DNA of 64,000 nt from Istiophorus platypterus (Eukaryota > Chordata > Actinopteri > Istiophoriformes > Istiophoridae): contig CM029115.1 of assembly GCA_016859345.1 (NCBI GenBank), forward strand, positions 13,035,001-13,099,000. Reading direction: 5' to 3'. The first letter of the stretch is position 1. Each line of letters opens with the position of its first letter. Both the position numbers and the translations under genes were made by a program. Shown one piece after another: positions 1 through 13,293 of the stretch. Below the pieces are notes generated by a model. It saw only the letters and a list, made by a program, of their open reading frames with translations. It had not been told where the DNA came from and did no database searches.

Positions 1-536
1 GTTTCATACTGGGAGCTCTAGGTGTTCTGCCATATCATAAATAGTATAAGACATTGATATGTTGGATGTATCAGAGAAGGCCAGGCATCTCCTTTCTAAT
101 ATTACATGAATGACGCTTTGGGACGTCACCTTGGTGTAACCCTGCAGGGACTGAGCTGTGTTCATAGCAGTGGGGGCAGCTCAGAACGCATTTGATCATT
201 ATTTTTTTCAGCTCATCACTCACATTGGCAGCCTGGCACCAGAGACCTGTTCTAATGCTGGAGATCTACACTTCTCAAGTAATCATCTTGAGAAAAGATC
301 AGCAGGTGTTATCGTGTTTTCAGCTTAGATTTTTTATTGTGCTTCAGTGCTGCAAAACATGAATTTTGGCACATGTTGCTCAGATATGTTTGGATTTGAT
401 TTAGTTGTTTGTTCACTGCTTGCATTTCCATGAGTTGTGCCAAAAGGATCTCCTCTTGCAGTTAGACTGTTTTCTCATGCCCTACCTCTCCTCTCCTCTC
501 CTTCCTCTAACCTTACTTCTTTCCTCCCTCCTTCAG
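1..536 (+). other. cmya5: cmya5 intron (3' part)
   Basis: No coding stretch is visible. It ends in a pyrimidine-rich tract (about 484-535) and an AG acceptor directly before the exon at 537, so it is read as the intron upstream of the first visible cmya5 exon. Confidence 0.7.
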
Positions 537-3500
537 TCTGCGAGAGGTTGTCCAGGACCCGTCGGTGAAGCCCAAACTCCAGTGCCTGATGGTTGATCCA
601 TCGTTCTCCATGGTAACAGTTCAGAGCGAGGACAGTGGTATTGTTTGGGAGACAGCCTCTAGCCGCTGCTCTACCCCCTGGGCCTCTGAGACGAGCTCCA
701 TCTCTGAAGCCTACAGCATGGAGGGCTCTGGAGCTGCAGGAAAGATCACCATTGTCTTTGATGAGGACAAAATAGTCCGCAGGAGGACAAGGTCTGGAGG
801 AAGGAGCAGCAGGTTGGGGGACAGGTTGAGCCGACCTGGTAGCTCAAGATCGGCTTCAGCTCTGGGAGTGGAGAGACCAGAGATGGCAGAGGTTTCTCTC
901 CCTAACGTAAAACAGGAGAAATTGGAAACAGAGTCGGACTTGGAGGAAATCAAAAACAAAGACCAGCGACTGTTTAGTTTGATTTCAGATGGTTATGAGA
1001 TTCTCAACATCAGAGTCCCCTCCAAACTTCCCACTGTGGATGAGGAGGAGAGCACAGAGCTGCAGGACAATTTGTCCTATCTGGACCAGACTCCAAAGAT
1101 CAGGTCCCGAAACCACCATGACTGGACAGAGCACCAGAATCATGTCCTGCCGGAGGAGGAGGAAATACTGGATCACCAGGAAGTACTGATCAGATTGATC
1201 ATTATTAATATAATCATTATTAGAATGGGATCTTTAATTTCTAAGAGTAGTTATGATTTAATTTGACCTATTATGCCATTCACATTAATTAATATATTTA
1301 TTTGTCCATAAAATGCCTGTTTATTTAAACATAACATTGCCTTCAATGAATTGATTTGCACATTTTAATCTCTCCACAGCCCTCAAAGCAAGATTCTTCT
1401 CAGCCAACAGCAGACACAGAACTTGGACACAAACCCACTAAGAAAGAGAGCACTGGTGACATTGACTACTTTGAAAAATTTACCCTTTTGGATGAGGCAG
1501 TCCCTGGAGAACAGGCTCCAGAGCTACAGGAGGAGGCAGAGCAGCCTGCAGTGAAACCCCAAGCAGAGGAGCAAAAACTCGCTAGGGAGACAGTGACAGA
1601 TAGACCCTCTGCATTAGAAGACTCTTTTGTCTTTGTTACAGATGTGGAGATAGTAGGGGAACACCTGGATGAGGTTTTCTATGGAGAGGGACCTCCTGCC
1701 CATGTACTTAAGCAGAGAGATGATGATGAGGCGGATGGTGGAGCCAGGATAAGAACGAGACAAGACAGCCAGCGATCAATGAAGGAGAGTGGTTCAGTGT
1801 TGTTTGGGAGTGAAGAGACCATCCTCACACCCATATATATCTCCCCTGGGCCCCCAAAGATCATTGACCCCATCCTCCTGGAGGAGCCCACCGCCATGTC
1901 CTTCATGTACTCTGACCTTTATGAGGATGCGGTAGGCGAGCGGAGGAAGAGTGATGAGGAATACTCAGAGGCAGAGAGTGTCACATCTGAGCAGACTTAT
2001 AAAAGATGTTTGTCAGATTCAGAGGAGACGGAGGGGTACCTGGAGAAGTTTATTTTGAAGGATGAAACTCCCAATGTGGAGGTTCAACCAGAGTCAGTGG
2101 AGGATATGGGGGAGGGGAGGACAGTGTGGTCACAGAGTAAGTTTGAAATGACAGGATGTTTGACAAGGGTAGTCAAAGAGGAAGATGAGGACAAGGCAAA
2201 GACACAGGAAGTCAGTGCTGGAGACAGGAGTGAAGGTCTACAAACAGCAAAACTTGAAGAGAAAAGAGAAACTGTTGCAGAAACAGAAGAGGAAAGGGAG
2301 GAAATACAACTCTCCATGGTGACTGAAGAGCAGGCTGTCAGAGAAGCATCAGAAGAATCCATTCAGGGTTCTAAGCTGACAGAGGATCAGTTGGATGATC
2401 AGGAAGTGAAACATGACATTGAAAGAGACCAGAGCGAGCCTCCTGAGAGCAGCACTGATGACCAACTTCCTGAAATTCAAGCAGTGGACAGAAAATTAGA
2501 GAAAACAGAGAGTCAGAGTGAGGAGCATCAAAGAGAAGAACAAAAAAAAAAAGATATTGAAACCGAACAGCCATGTTGGGCAGAAAAAGTGGAAGAAAAA
2601 ACAGCTGAAGAACCTGTAAAAGCTACAGAGGAAACAACAGTAAAAGCACCTATAAACAGTGAGGTGCCACAGATGGAAATTAAATCTGAAATAAAAACAG
2701 AAACCACTGACAAGAATTTGTATACGGAGGCAGCTACTGACACTCAGGTGGTGGCTCCTGATAAGCAAGTAGCAGCTGAGGTCAAACCAGTGGCCTTAGT
2801 CGAAGTCAAAGAACCTGAGACTATAAGAAAGAAAATGCTCACCTCCACTGAACCCTCAGGTGGAATGGGGACATCAGCTGAAATATCACTATGTGAGGAA
2901 AAACCAGTGGCCTTGGTCGAAGTCAAAGAACCTGAGAGTATAAGAAAAGAAATGGTCACCTCCACTGAACCCTCAGGTGGAATGGGGACATCAGCCGAAA
3001 TATCACTATTGGAGGACAAACCAGTGGCCTTAGTCGAAGTCAAAGAACCTGAGATTATAAGAAAGGAAATTCTCACCTCCACTGAACCCTCAGGTGGAAT
3101 GGGGACATCAGCTAGGAAAAACCAGTGGCCTTGGTCAGTCACCTCCACTGAACCCTCAGGTGGAATGGGGACATCAGCTGAAATATCACTATGTGAGGAA
3201 AAACCAGTGGCCTTGGTCAAAGTCAAAGAACCTGAGATTATAAGAAAGGAAATTCTCACCTCCACTGAACCCTCAGGTGGAATGGGGACATCAGCTGAAA
3301 TATCACTATGTGAGGACAAACCAGTGGCCTTAGTCGAAGTCAAAGAACCTGAGATTATAAGAAAGGAAATTCTCACCTCCACTGAACCCTCAGGTGGAAT
3401 GGGGACATCAGCCAAAATATCACTATGTGAGGAAAAACCAGTGGCCTTAGTCGAAGTCAAAGAACCTGAGATTATAAGAAAGGAAATTCTCACCTCCACT

Positions 3501-6500
3501 GAACCCTCAGGTGGAATGGGGACGTCAGCTGAAATATCACTATGTGAGGAAAAACCAGTGGCCTTGGTCGAAGTCAAAGAACCTGAGAGTATAAGAAAAG
3601 AAATGGTCACCTCCACTGAACCCTCAGGTGGAATGGGGACATCAGCTGAAATATCACTATGTGAGGAAAAACCAGTGGCCTTGGTCAAAGTCAAAGAACC
3701 TGAGACTATAAGAAAAGAAATGGTCACCTCCACTGAACCCTCAGGTGGAATGGGGACATCAGCTGAAATATCACTATGTGAGGACAAACCAGTGGCCTTA
3801 GTCGAAGTCAAAGAACCTGAGATTATAAGAAAGGAAATTCTCACCTCCACTGAACCCTCAGGTGGAATGGGGACGTCAGCTGAAATATCACTATGTGAGG
3901 ACAAACCAGTGGCCTTGGTCGAAGTCAAAGAACCTGAGATTATAAGAAAGGAAATTCTCACCTCCACTGAACCCTCAGGTGGAATGGGGACATCAGCCGA
4001 AATATCACTATGTGAGGACAAACCAGTGGCCTTAGTCGAAGTCAAAGAACCTGAGACTATAAGAAAGAAAATTCTCACCTCCACTGAACCCTCAGGTGGA
4101 ATGGGGACGTCAGCTGAAATATCACTATGCGAGGAAAAAGTGGCAGCAGAAGTTGTTCCTGACGATGTTGCACCTGTTGAGATTGTCACCAACTCAGACA
4201 GTGGAGTAGACACAGTGGTGGATGTCACTGAAAAAGCACAGAATGAAAAAGAGATTCAAACCAAAGTTCAGATTGATCTTCAGGAGGCAACAAGGATTGA
4301 GACGACAAATTTTCAAACAGCGGCTTCTGAAGGAGAAAAAGAACATGTGGCTCTGAAGGGGGAAACTGCAGCTGAGAGCCAGTTACCTGAATTTATTGCT
4401 AAAGCTTATCAGGAGTCAGAGGTAGAAAATGAGATTTCAACTGAAGTGACTGAACCTGTAATGCCTGAGGACATCAAGACAGATTTGGAAGAGAGGCAAC
4501 ATGAAATCCTTGAAACCCTCCAGTATCAACAAGAGGAGTCAGTAACTGATGGTGAACCAAGCAAAACAGAGCTGATAACTGAAGACAAAACTAAAGAACT
4601 ATCAGAGGACACTGGGACTGTTCAGGAGGTGGCTGATGTCAGTGATGAGTTAGTTCTCCTCGTTCCCAAAGGACAAGCTGTGGAGATGGACATTGATATC
4701 AGTCACTGCTCAGACAAGACCACAAGTGATGCAAAAGTGCTCCTTGAACCCAATAGCACATCCGAACATCTCATAGCACGTGAAGACACACCGCCAACAA
4801 TGGAAGGAGCAAAGACAGAGCCTCAGTTGAAGGTAGAACCAGAAGTTGCTCCAAAGGTGGAAGAACTACCCAGAAATTACTTAGACAGGGAGTACTCACC
4901 AACTGCACCTGTGGAGGAGGCTGACACTGAGGAGAAGAAGACAGAGGAGGACTTAGAGAAAGATGAGTTTGTATATTCTCCTCTGAGGAGCTTTACACCT
5001 CCAGAGGATTTATCTGGGCTGCACAGTGAGGATATACTTAAAGAAGAAGCAGATGTAGAACAAAAGGTGGAGATGCACAAGGTGGAAGATGCTCTAGAAG
5101 CAATTATTAAAGGGGATGTAGGTCCAGATATTGATCTGCACAGAGAAGATATAGGGCAAAGGATTGAGCAAGATGAGATGGTTGCAGAGGCTCCAGAAGA
5201 GCCTGTTGTGGAACTTGAATACGAGGTGATATCTAAACAGGATGCAGAGGAGATGCCAGAACCTGGTATACAGAGATATGCAGAGGAATCAAGACCTGAG
5301 CCCGGTGAGGACAGAGAAGAGAGGATGGAGATGGAGATGGAGGGAAAAGTGTTTGATCTGTCCCCAGAGGAAGACCTCATGGAAGCTGACTATGAAATCA
5401 TTGATGCAGAGGAGGAAAATCAGGCCCGACTGGCTGCTGAGCTGCAGGGGATGGACTGGTTCTGTCTCACCTGTGGATGTCTGCTATCAGAAGACGATTG
5501 CATGTCTGGAGATCACCACAGCCATGAGGTGACTTCTGTGGACAAAGCCTATGAAGACATCAAGGTAGTGTAATAAATTCATACACTGTGCGGGATGTGT
5601 ATATAGAGTTTGAAAATTTACAGTGAAGATTTTTTACACATAAGGATACGTTCACTTGTTGTGACAAATCCTACTGAGTCTGTTAAAAGGGCGATATATG
5701 ATGGCTAGCTCATATTAGATGTGACATTTACATCTTTAACAGAAAGCCTGATGTGTTAACAGCAGAGGTAGGGAATTTGAAAGATGTGCGTAAGTGTCTA
5801 ACAAACGATTATATTCAGTTGCATTATGGGAAATCTAGGATATGTAGAGAGTAGTTTTTTTGAGTTAGAGCGCTGCAAGGGATTGTCCACTTTAATCTGT
5901 TTCCCCAACTTAATGAAATTGAATATATATAAATCAATATTACATTTTATATTACTGTCGCCAATAGTTCACTGATGTACATAACAGTTGATATTTACAC
6001 AAATGAATAGCTCAGTAAACATGCACAGTATTAGTAGTTAAAAAGACATTTATTGTAAAGATCTGCAAAATGTAAGAAATACAGTTAACATTTTTGGGAA
6101 AACCTATTTTCAGTCTTTCTGTGAGCAAATAGACTATCTCCTAAAAAAAAACACAAGAGAAACAATACAAAATTACAAATGTGCATATGATATGATAAAT
6201 TAAATGGATGCATAGAAGAACACAGCTGTTTATATGAGGAGATTAAATCATAATCTGTCAGATCAGACAACACCTTTTTTTTTTTTTTTTTGCTTTGTAT
6301 GTGGCCTCAGAGAGTTCACAGAGTCTCTCAGTTGTTCGATCATTGTAAATGGGCTGCTGCTGAAATGACACAGCAGCAGTTCAGATGACAGCTGGCATGC
6401 TGTCATCTGAAGCAGCTCATCATCATGCACCTTCCCAGCATTATTACAACACATGGTAATGACCATCACATACTTTACTGGTATTAGTTTGGGGCATCAT

Positions 6501-9500
6501 ATCATAAACTGGTCCTAAATTAGCCACCTAAAACTTTTCCATTTATGCTGGCAGCTGTGTCCTAGTGCATTGAATTGTTGTGATGTAATGCTCCACTTTG
6601 ATCGGTAGAAAGGTCCAGTGTGTCATCATCAAGTGGAGACTGAGATTTGATCTGTTCACACACAATGTTCTCCCTTGCCGTCCCTCTGGGTCAGAACAGG
6701 GTCAGCATCTCCTTCCCAAAAAAATAGATAAATAAATTAATTAAAAAATCTGTATTATTATAGCACTTGTAGCAATTAAAAAAAAATCTTTTGCCTTCAG
6801 TTTTCCAAAAGCCAGTTTTTAACCCACAATTTCATGGGCAAACTTTTTTTTATAAGAAATAGTCGGTGAGGATACACTAGACAACATCAGTGAAGAGAGA
6901 TATTTAGCCATCCATTTGATAAACAATCACTGTATAGCAGCTGGCGTCTAAATGAAAGCTGGAACAAACTGTGAACGATCTAGTGTCATTTCCAGATGAT
7001 ATCTGAACCAGGTCTGTTGCATGTGTGAAATATTGACAGCTGGACTGTAAATAAGACAAAGATCAAAGCTATAATGCAAGTCTGACTTAAGCACCAAGAA
7101 GTGCAGGCTGCTCAGATACTCCACAGAGAGGAAAATGAATCCTGACAAGTTTACAAAAACAATTTAACAAACCTGTAACTAGTCCAGTTCTCTGAGATAG
7201 AGTGCACAATGCACTCCTTCACCTCCTCAGACATGAATGTGTACAAATATGTACACATATTCTCCCCCACACACTCACACCAGTTTCCCTGCTCTCAGTG
7301 TGGATCTTAAGCGTATTTTCATGAGATTATTTTGCTTAAACACAGCTTTATATTGGATATACGTGTGATAATTTACATACAAGTGTTTGTGTAAAAGGAG
7401 ACGCTGGGTGATTGGATCTCAGTACTTCAGGGGAGGTCAGAGAACATTGAGGACTTGGTGTCTGAACTGGAGCTGGCCTACAACTCTGTAGAGGTAAATG
7501 ACACTCTCTTTGCCATTCACATTTAATACTGATATATAATTGTTTTTGCATCAGATTAGTATACATTAGTGACACTTTAGCAGGACTTGTGAACATTTAT
7601 GAAATCAACTGTCCATCATGGCTGTCATTCTCTTCTCCACCAGGACCAGTGCGTGGAGAGCGAAGCAGCGATGCAGGCACAGAATGAAGAGATGATGGCT
7701 CTGGTGATGGACCAGTACAACAACATGTCCGTCATGATGGAGGAAGAGAAGAAGGTCAAGCTGGAGCAGCTGTATGACCAGATCGTCTCCTTCCAGGAGA
7801 GTATTGACTCCACCAAGGCAACTCTAGAGACCACAGCCAGAGAGGCAGAGACTGACGCACGTGTAAGTCCCGGAGCTTCTAAGACCGATTGACCAGTGGT
7901 ATCATGGCTGGCAAATGATTGGTGGTCAAATTTCTGAAAAATTCCTCTTCAATCTGCTCTCCTTCTAGTCACCTGAAGACATTCATGCAAGGTAATGTGC
8001 TTTCAGTGAGTGGAGGCTGAGCTAGTGTGGTTTCCTAACAACTATAACAATATGTCAATATATAGTGATAACCAGTGCAGCATGATGCTTGACCTGCAGA
8101 GCTATAACCCAGAAAGTATGCCAGTATGCTGATGACTGAATTGTGAGGGTAGATTTTCTAACATTCTCCATACTAAGCTCAACTTATATAGAGTTTTTTC
8201 CTGTGCCTGTGATTTTGGCCAGAAGTTTAATGTTGCTGTTGTGTGTTTAGGCTCAGGGTTGCTCTGGACTCGGCCATGTCACTGGAGCTGGGTCCTAAGG
8301 GACTGCTGGTTTTTGAGGACTACGCCAAGGGCAACACTTCCAGCTCACACCTCGCACAGCGCAAAGGAATCCCAGGTAGGTCTACTGCGAATATACAAAC
8401 CTTTACAGATACACTTATAGTCTAGTGTCATGTTGATATAGCAGTCATGAATCTGGTGCTGTGTATTTCCTGGTCCCTGCCCCAGTGCCTCAGAGGCCCA
8501 CGCTGCAGCCCCAGGAGCCAGGCTCAGCCACCAGCACCAGTGTTGCTGTTTACTGGAAAGTTAACCCTGGAGATATCATAGACTGCTTCCAGGTCTACTG
8601 CATGGAGGATCCACAAGGAGGTATATACTTTCAAGATGCTGTTGAAACTAGAAAATGGCGAGAAAAGTGGCCAGAGTTCTGTTATTATCACCCTTTTCAT
8701 CCAATAGCTCTTGAACTTGATAAAAGGGAAGAATCTCAAATGATGTTCTATTCTGGGGAAAAAATATTTTAGTTGGAAATTGCAATATTCATTTAACAGT
8801 CTACTTATTAATTTTTTTTCATAAGTGTCATATTATTCCATTTTATTATTTTCTAGTATTAATGGTACAATTTTTTATTGACGTAATAGATCCATAGAGA
8901 AACGTTCAAGATTACAGAAGAAATAATTTCTCCATTTTCCTGCATTTCGATATTTTTGTTGTCCACAGCTGTGTCAGAGGAGTACCGTGTGACAGTGAAG
9001 GAGAGTTACTGTGTCTTGGAGGAGCTGGAGCCTGACAAGACTTACAAGGTGTGGGTGATGGCTGTCAACTATACAGGCTGCTCCCTGCCCAGCGAGAGAC
9101 TGGCCTTCACAACTGGTCAGTCCACACACTGAAGAAAACAAATTTGTCCAATAAAACTGGAAGCATCCATTTTATTTTTACTGGCATGCTGGTAGGAGTT
9201 TAGGATAGATTGAAATAGTCAGTGTTCAACAATGATTTCTGTTGTATTTCATATGACGTATCTACATTTATCCGAGCAGCACCAGACTGCTATCGTCTCA
9301 GACGCCTTGTTCTCTTTCTGGCAGCTCCATCGGTGCCAGTGATCGACACAGAGCGCTGTAGTGTCATGTGGGATTCGGCCACACTGAGGTGGAAAAAACA
9401 GACCCCTGGAAGGAGTTACACCTTGGAGTACTGTCGCCAGTATGAACTGGAGGGAGAGGGGCTCAGGTAGGTCTCGAAAAACTTGTTGATCAGACCCGAA

Positions 9501-10703
9501 TCACTTAGGATTTGTAGTCAGTCCTGGTGGTTGTTTTCACCTGATAGGTACCAGATAGGTGTCTGGAAAATTATGAATCACAGAAAGGAGTTAGTACAAA
9601 GGAATTAGTACACACTAGTACACAAAATTAGCTGGGCTGAAATCTTTTTCTTGAACAAATTCCCATGCACTAAGACTTTTGGCTACACCAAGGTTGAATA
9701 ATGTGCGTGTGCATGTTTGTGCGTTCGTGTGACATACTCCTAGATCCATCTCAGGGATAAAAACCTGTGAACAGAGGGTTCTCCTGCAGCCCAATGAGAA
9801 TTACCTGTTTTACATCAAAGCTGTGAATGAGGCTGGAGCCAGCGAACAGAGCGAGGCTGCACTCATTTCCACAAAAGGTAAATTACAAACACTTAAATTG
9901 TTTTTGTAGTTGTTTTTTTTTTAATATATATTTACATATTCTTTGCTGTTACTTGTTACTTCTTCCAGGGACGAGGTTCCACCTGCTGAAAGCCTCAGCT
10001 CACCCTGCTTTGGAGCTGTCAGTGGACCGGACCACCTTGCACTATTCCAAGGACACATATGAAAACACAACACTCAGACACAAACAGTGAGTTTAATGCG
10101 GTTTAAATCACCTCCTACCTTAAGGAACGTTTCAGGGATATATGTAAACAAGAGTTTGCGTGTTGTCAAGGTGTCCATCCATCCTGGGTGAGTTGTTGCC
10201 AGCACGAGGGCACTACTACTGGGAGACGATTGTATCAGGAAGTACAGCTTACAGACTTGGAGTGGCATACAGCACAGCCAATAGAGGCGGCTCACTGGGA
10301 GAAAACAGCCTGTCGTGGTGTTTGCACTGTATCCCCACACCGTTAGGGTGAGCAAAAAAATCCCCCCAGTTTTCTGAGATATTTGCCCTAACCTGATACT
10401 TGCCTTTTTTGGTCTAAAACTTTCTGTGTTTGGTCTCTTTGTCATTCCAGCTGCAGGTATCAGTTGCTGCACAATGATGTTCAGTCCAGTGTGTTTGTGA
10501 TTGAGGTGCCTGAGCGAGTGGGTACTCTCCTGGATTACCAGCTTGGCCGTGTATCCTTCTACAATGCTGAAAGTGGTCAGTTGTTAGGCACCTTCAGTCA
10601 GCGCTTCACCCAGCCGTGCCACCCCGCTCTGGCCCTGGAGATGCCGGGCAGCCTTGAGGTCAGCATGGTGCTGGAGGTGCCGGAGTTTACCAAGGACAGC
10701 TAG
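537..10703 (+). CDS. cmya5: Myospryn (cardiomyopathy-associated protein 5), 3' part of gene
   Basis: Partial at the 5' end; earlier exons lie outside the window. Exons read from splice sites and phase: 537-1182, 1380-5564, 7398-7493, 7644-7862, 7969-7991, 8251-8375, 8486-8620, 8969-9115, 9325-9466, 9744-9877, 9969-10086, 10171-10347, 10451-10703 (stop TAG). All phases join, giving about 2132 residues. The 4.2-kb exon is Glu/Lys-rich, apparently disordered, and holds a 39-residue tandem repeat. Its end has a degenerate B-box-like Cys/His cluster (CLTCGC...DHHSH). Then come a coiled coil (DWISVLQGRSENIEDL, exons 7398-7991), two FN3 domains (8486-9115 and 9325-9877) and a C-terminal B30.2/SPRY domain (9969-10703). 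Known role of the family: a striated-muscle TRIM-like scaffold at costameres that binds dysbindin, desmin and PKA RII. The C-terminal part is very close to mammalian CMYA5 as I remember it. The call is secure; the ends of the large exon are less certain than the small ones. Confidence 0.95.
2784..4136 (+). repeat. cmya5: Coding minisatellite, 117 bp x 12 copies in cmya5
   Basis: Twelve head-to-tail copies of a 117-bp unit encode 39 residues each, of the form KPVALVEVKEPE.IRKE..T then STEPSGGMGTSAEISLCE. Eleven copies are full length. The third/fourth junction has lost 51 bp in two separate deletions. Total length 1353 bp = 12 x 117 - 51, which fits exactly. Copies differ at a few positions (KEIL/KEMV/KKIL, CEE/CED, VEV/VKV). 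Both edge copies carry the ETIRKK form. The array stays in frame with the rest of the large exon. Confidence 0.97.
5565..7397 (+). other. cmya5: cmya5 intron after the giant exon
   Basis: Donor AAG|GTAGTG at 5564/5565; acceptor AAAAG|GAG at 7397/7398. Reading phase is preserved (…YEDIK|ETLGDW…). I see only AT-rich sequence and short homopolymers in it. Confidence 0.85.
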
Positions 10704-10988
10704 CTCTGCTACCTGTCTCACATGCTGAAGAGTTTACAGTTCATGTTGGACATTTGTTAATTTTAATGATCTTACTTTATAATGATTAAAATGACCATTA
10801 TTGCATTACAGAGAAGAGCGCAGCTATGACAGGACATCAAATATACTAATATCAGTAACAGTGAAGCCAAAAGACACAATTAGCTCCCATTTGTTTGAAG
10901 AGACCTCAATGATGGCTGTGTCTGTTTTTAATTTATTTATTTTTTTCTTTTTTAAAAGGAAGGAAGTTGATTAGTATAAAGCTAAATT

Positions 10989-10994
10989 AATAAA
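10989..10994 (+). terminator. cmya5: Candidate poly(A) signal of cmya5
   Basis: AATAAA lies 286 bases after the cmya5 stop codon in AT-rich sequence. It is the first canonical signal I noticed in this 3' UTR; later sites could also be used. Confidence 0.4.
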
Positions 10995-13287
10995 AAAGAA
11001 TTCTGTGATTGAACACAATTTAAATTCAATATTTGATTTTTTTGGCAACAGAAATGAAACTCTTTAGTAAATATCAAAAGAAAGAGTGCAAATGAACGAT
11101 GGAGGTGTGCAATACAACTGGATAGCAACTGAGTGCCTTGAAATTTTTTTTCACACATGAGCATCTTCTATTTTGTTTAATCAATGGAGAGGTGAAATAT
11201 TGTGAATCATTTTGTAATTTTTAAAGTCTCTGACAATGTATTGAAGTCAAATACATATTGTAACCTCACTGAGACAAACCAGTGATAGTTCAAGTCTTTT
11301 GTCACCCTAAAGTTTAGACACTGAGTTTATATCTCCAAAAAATATACTGTAGCACTTTTTGAACTGTGTTTCATATTGTGAATAGGTCTATTTTGTGTAA
11401 ATAACCTTTGTAAACAGATGTGATCAGCTCTCTATTTTGTTATGTGCTCCTGTTGGCAAATGTAGATCATCTTTTTTCTTTTCCCTGTCTTGTAAACTGA
11501 TTTTCTCATCTGAGCTGAGTAAACATAATTATTTTTTCTATTTGCACAACTGGATTGATTATTTTGACTCAGCTTGCTTGCTCTCTAACTTATATTCACC
11601 ACCAGAGGGCCTTAGGACTCCATTAGCTGTTCTATTGGCTCAAAAGCTTCCAAAAAAATGGATTTACCTATGCTCTGAATTATATAGCACTAGTTTTTTC
11701 AGGGATGAAATGCAGGGCAGTCAGTGGCAAACCTGAGCCTTATGATAAGAGATTGAATGGACGTACACATTACACGCTCTAGAACTCTAAAGCAGAGGTG
11801 AAATGTCAAAAAAAATTATCCCTAATTATAATTATTCAGTTATTGATGATATATCAAGCAACCAGAGATAAACAGAAATCAATCTATTTCTATATGATAT
11901 TTTTGTTTAAATTTTCTTTTAGAGATCCTATTGCTATGTACTTTTCATCACCCAGTAAGCTCAGTGCAATGAAATATAATGAACATTATTATTAACCTTA
12001 AAAAAAACTTAAACAAATTGAATGTGCAAAAATGTGTTTAGGTTAGTTTACCTTGTTTTTACAGATGGAAGGTGCCTTAGCCAGAAATCAGTCCAATATA
12101 TTTCTTCTACCAATCCTAACAGCGTCTGTAAAACCTATTATACATTCAGACTACCAAATGCTTTTTTACGACTTACAGCTACTGCAGATTTGTGTCCATA
12201 CACCTCACTGCCAAAGATATATGGCTTTCAAAAGTATATGTCATTTCATGATAATTATGTTACAAATTTTCCAGGCACTAATACTCCTCCTACCTCCCAA
12301 TCTCTGACACTTCTCCTCATTTCTGGGGAAACAGAGGAGGGAGCATGAGAGGAGAAAGAGGGGTAGAGGGCAAACACATGCAGCCCATCAGGGAACAGCT
12401 GCTGGCTCCCATGTGCTCTGCTGGACTGCTCAGCTGGAACCTGTAGGAAAGCTCTTTGAAAAGTGACAGCCTCATTTTACTGGAACTCACTCTTCTCTGC
12501 CTTCCTCCAGTGGATAACACTGGGCTGAGAAGTTGGAACAATTTTTTCTGTAGCAAAATTCAGAAAGGCTCTGTTCCTGTAAGTAAGGTCCCAGTTACAT
12601 TGCTGAAAGCCAGAGAATAGGGTGTTGCAGCCTGGTTTTTGTACCAGAATAGTTCTTTGACACTGTTTAATGATTTTATTTGATAAACATTTTGCTGACC
12701 CAGAAAATAGAAGAATGGGATGACAGTGGTGTTGTGAAATCACTGCATTTGAAAATATATTTAACATGCAAGATTTTCTTTTTTTAAGCACAAAATTCAC
12801 AACAGATCCAAATGTGCTCTTTATTTCCTGTTACTGCACCAATTAAATAGCCAGCCAAAAGAATATTAAGCAGGAGACTCCTCCACATGTGACCAATGAC
12901 TTGAACAATATCTGATTTCTGAAGTATACATCATTTCCTTTCAGCTTTATTTGCTCTCTTTTTTCCATGTCTACAGCCAAAGTTAGACAAAGAGCTCTCT
13001 ATCCTCCCAACATCTAAACAACTGATCACACAATCAGAGAGGAACAGTGAGTAACAGTGAAACTTTCTGTAATTATTACTGGAAAAAGAGGTCCCCTTAT
13101 AGCACAGATTGATGCACTGGCTTCGTTACAAAATGGAGGAATCGTCTAGTTATTGAAAAGAAAATTGCAGTGAATAGAGTCCACTTGAAAGCTCTGATTT
13201 TTGGCTCCAGCTTATAAACACATGAATGGAATGTCATGTTTAAAAAAAAAAAAAAGAAGACAATGGCCAAGATTGACTTATCGTATT

Positions 13288-13293
13288 TTTATT
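13288..13293 (-). terminator. mtx3: Candidate poly(A) signal of mtx3
   Basis: AATAAA on the minus strand about 1.64 kb downstream of the mtx3 stop. The choice is tentative because the region is AT-rich and other signals exist. Confidence 0.3.

Noticed and set aside
2744..4228. 494-residue open frame antisense to the cmya5 repeat array
   Set aside because: It is open only because one stop-free 117-bp unit is copied 12 times. It has no homology and no splice context, and it lies opposite a secure exon.
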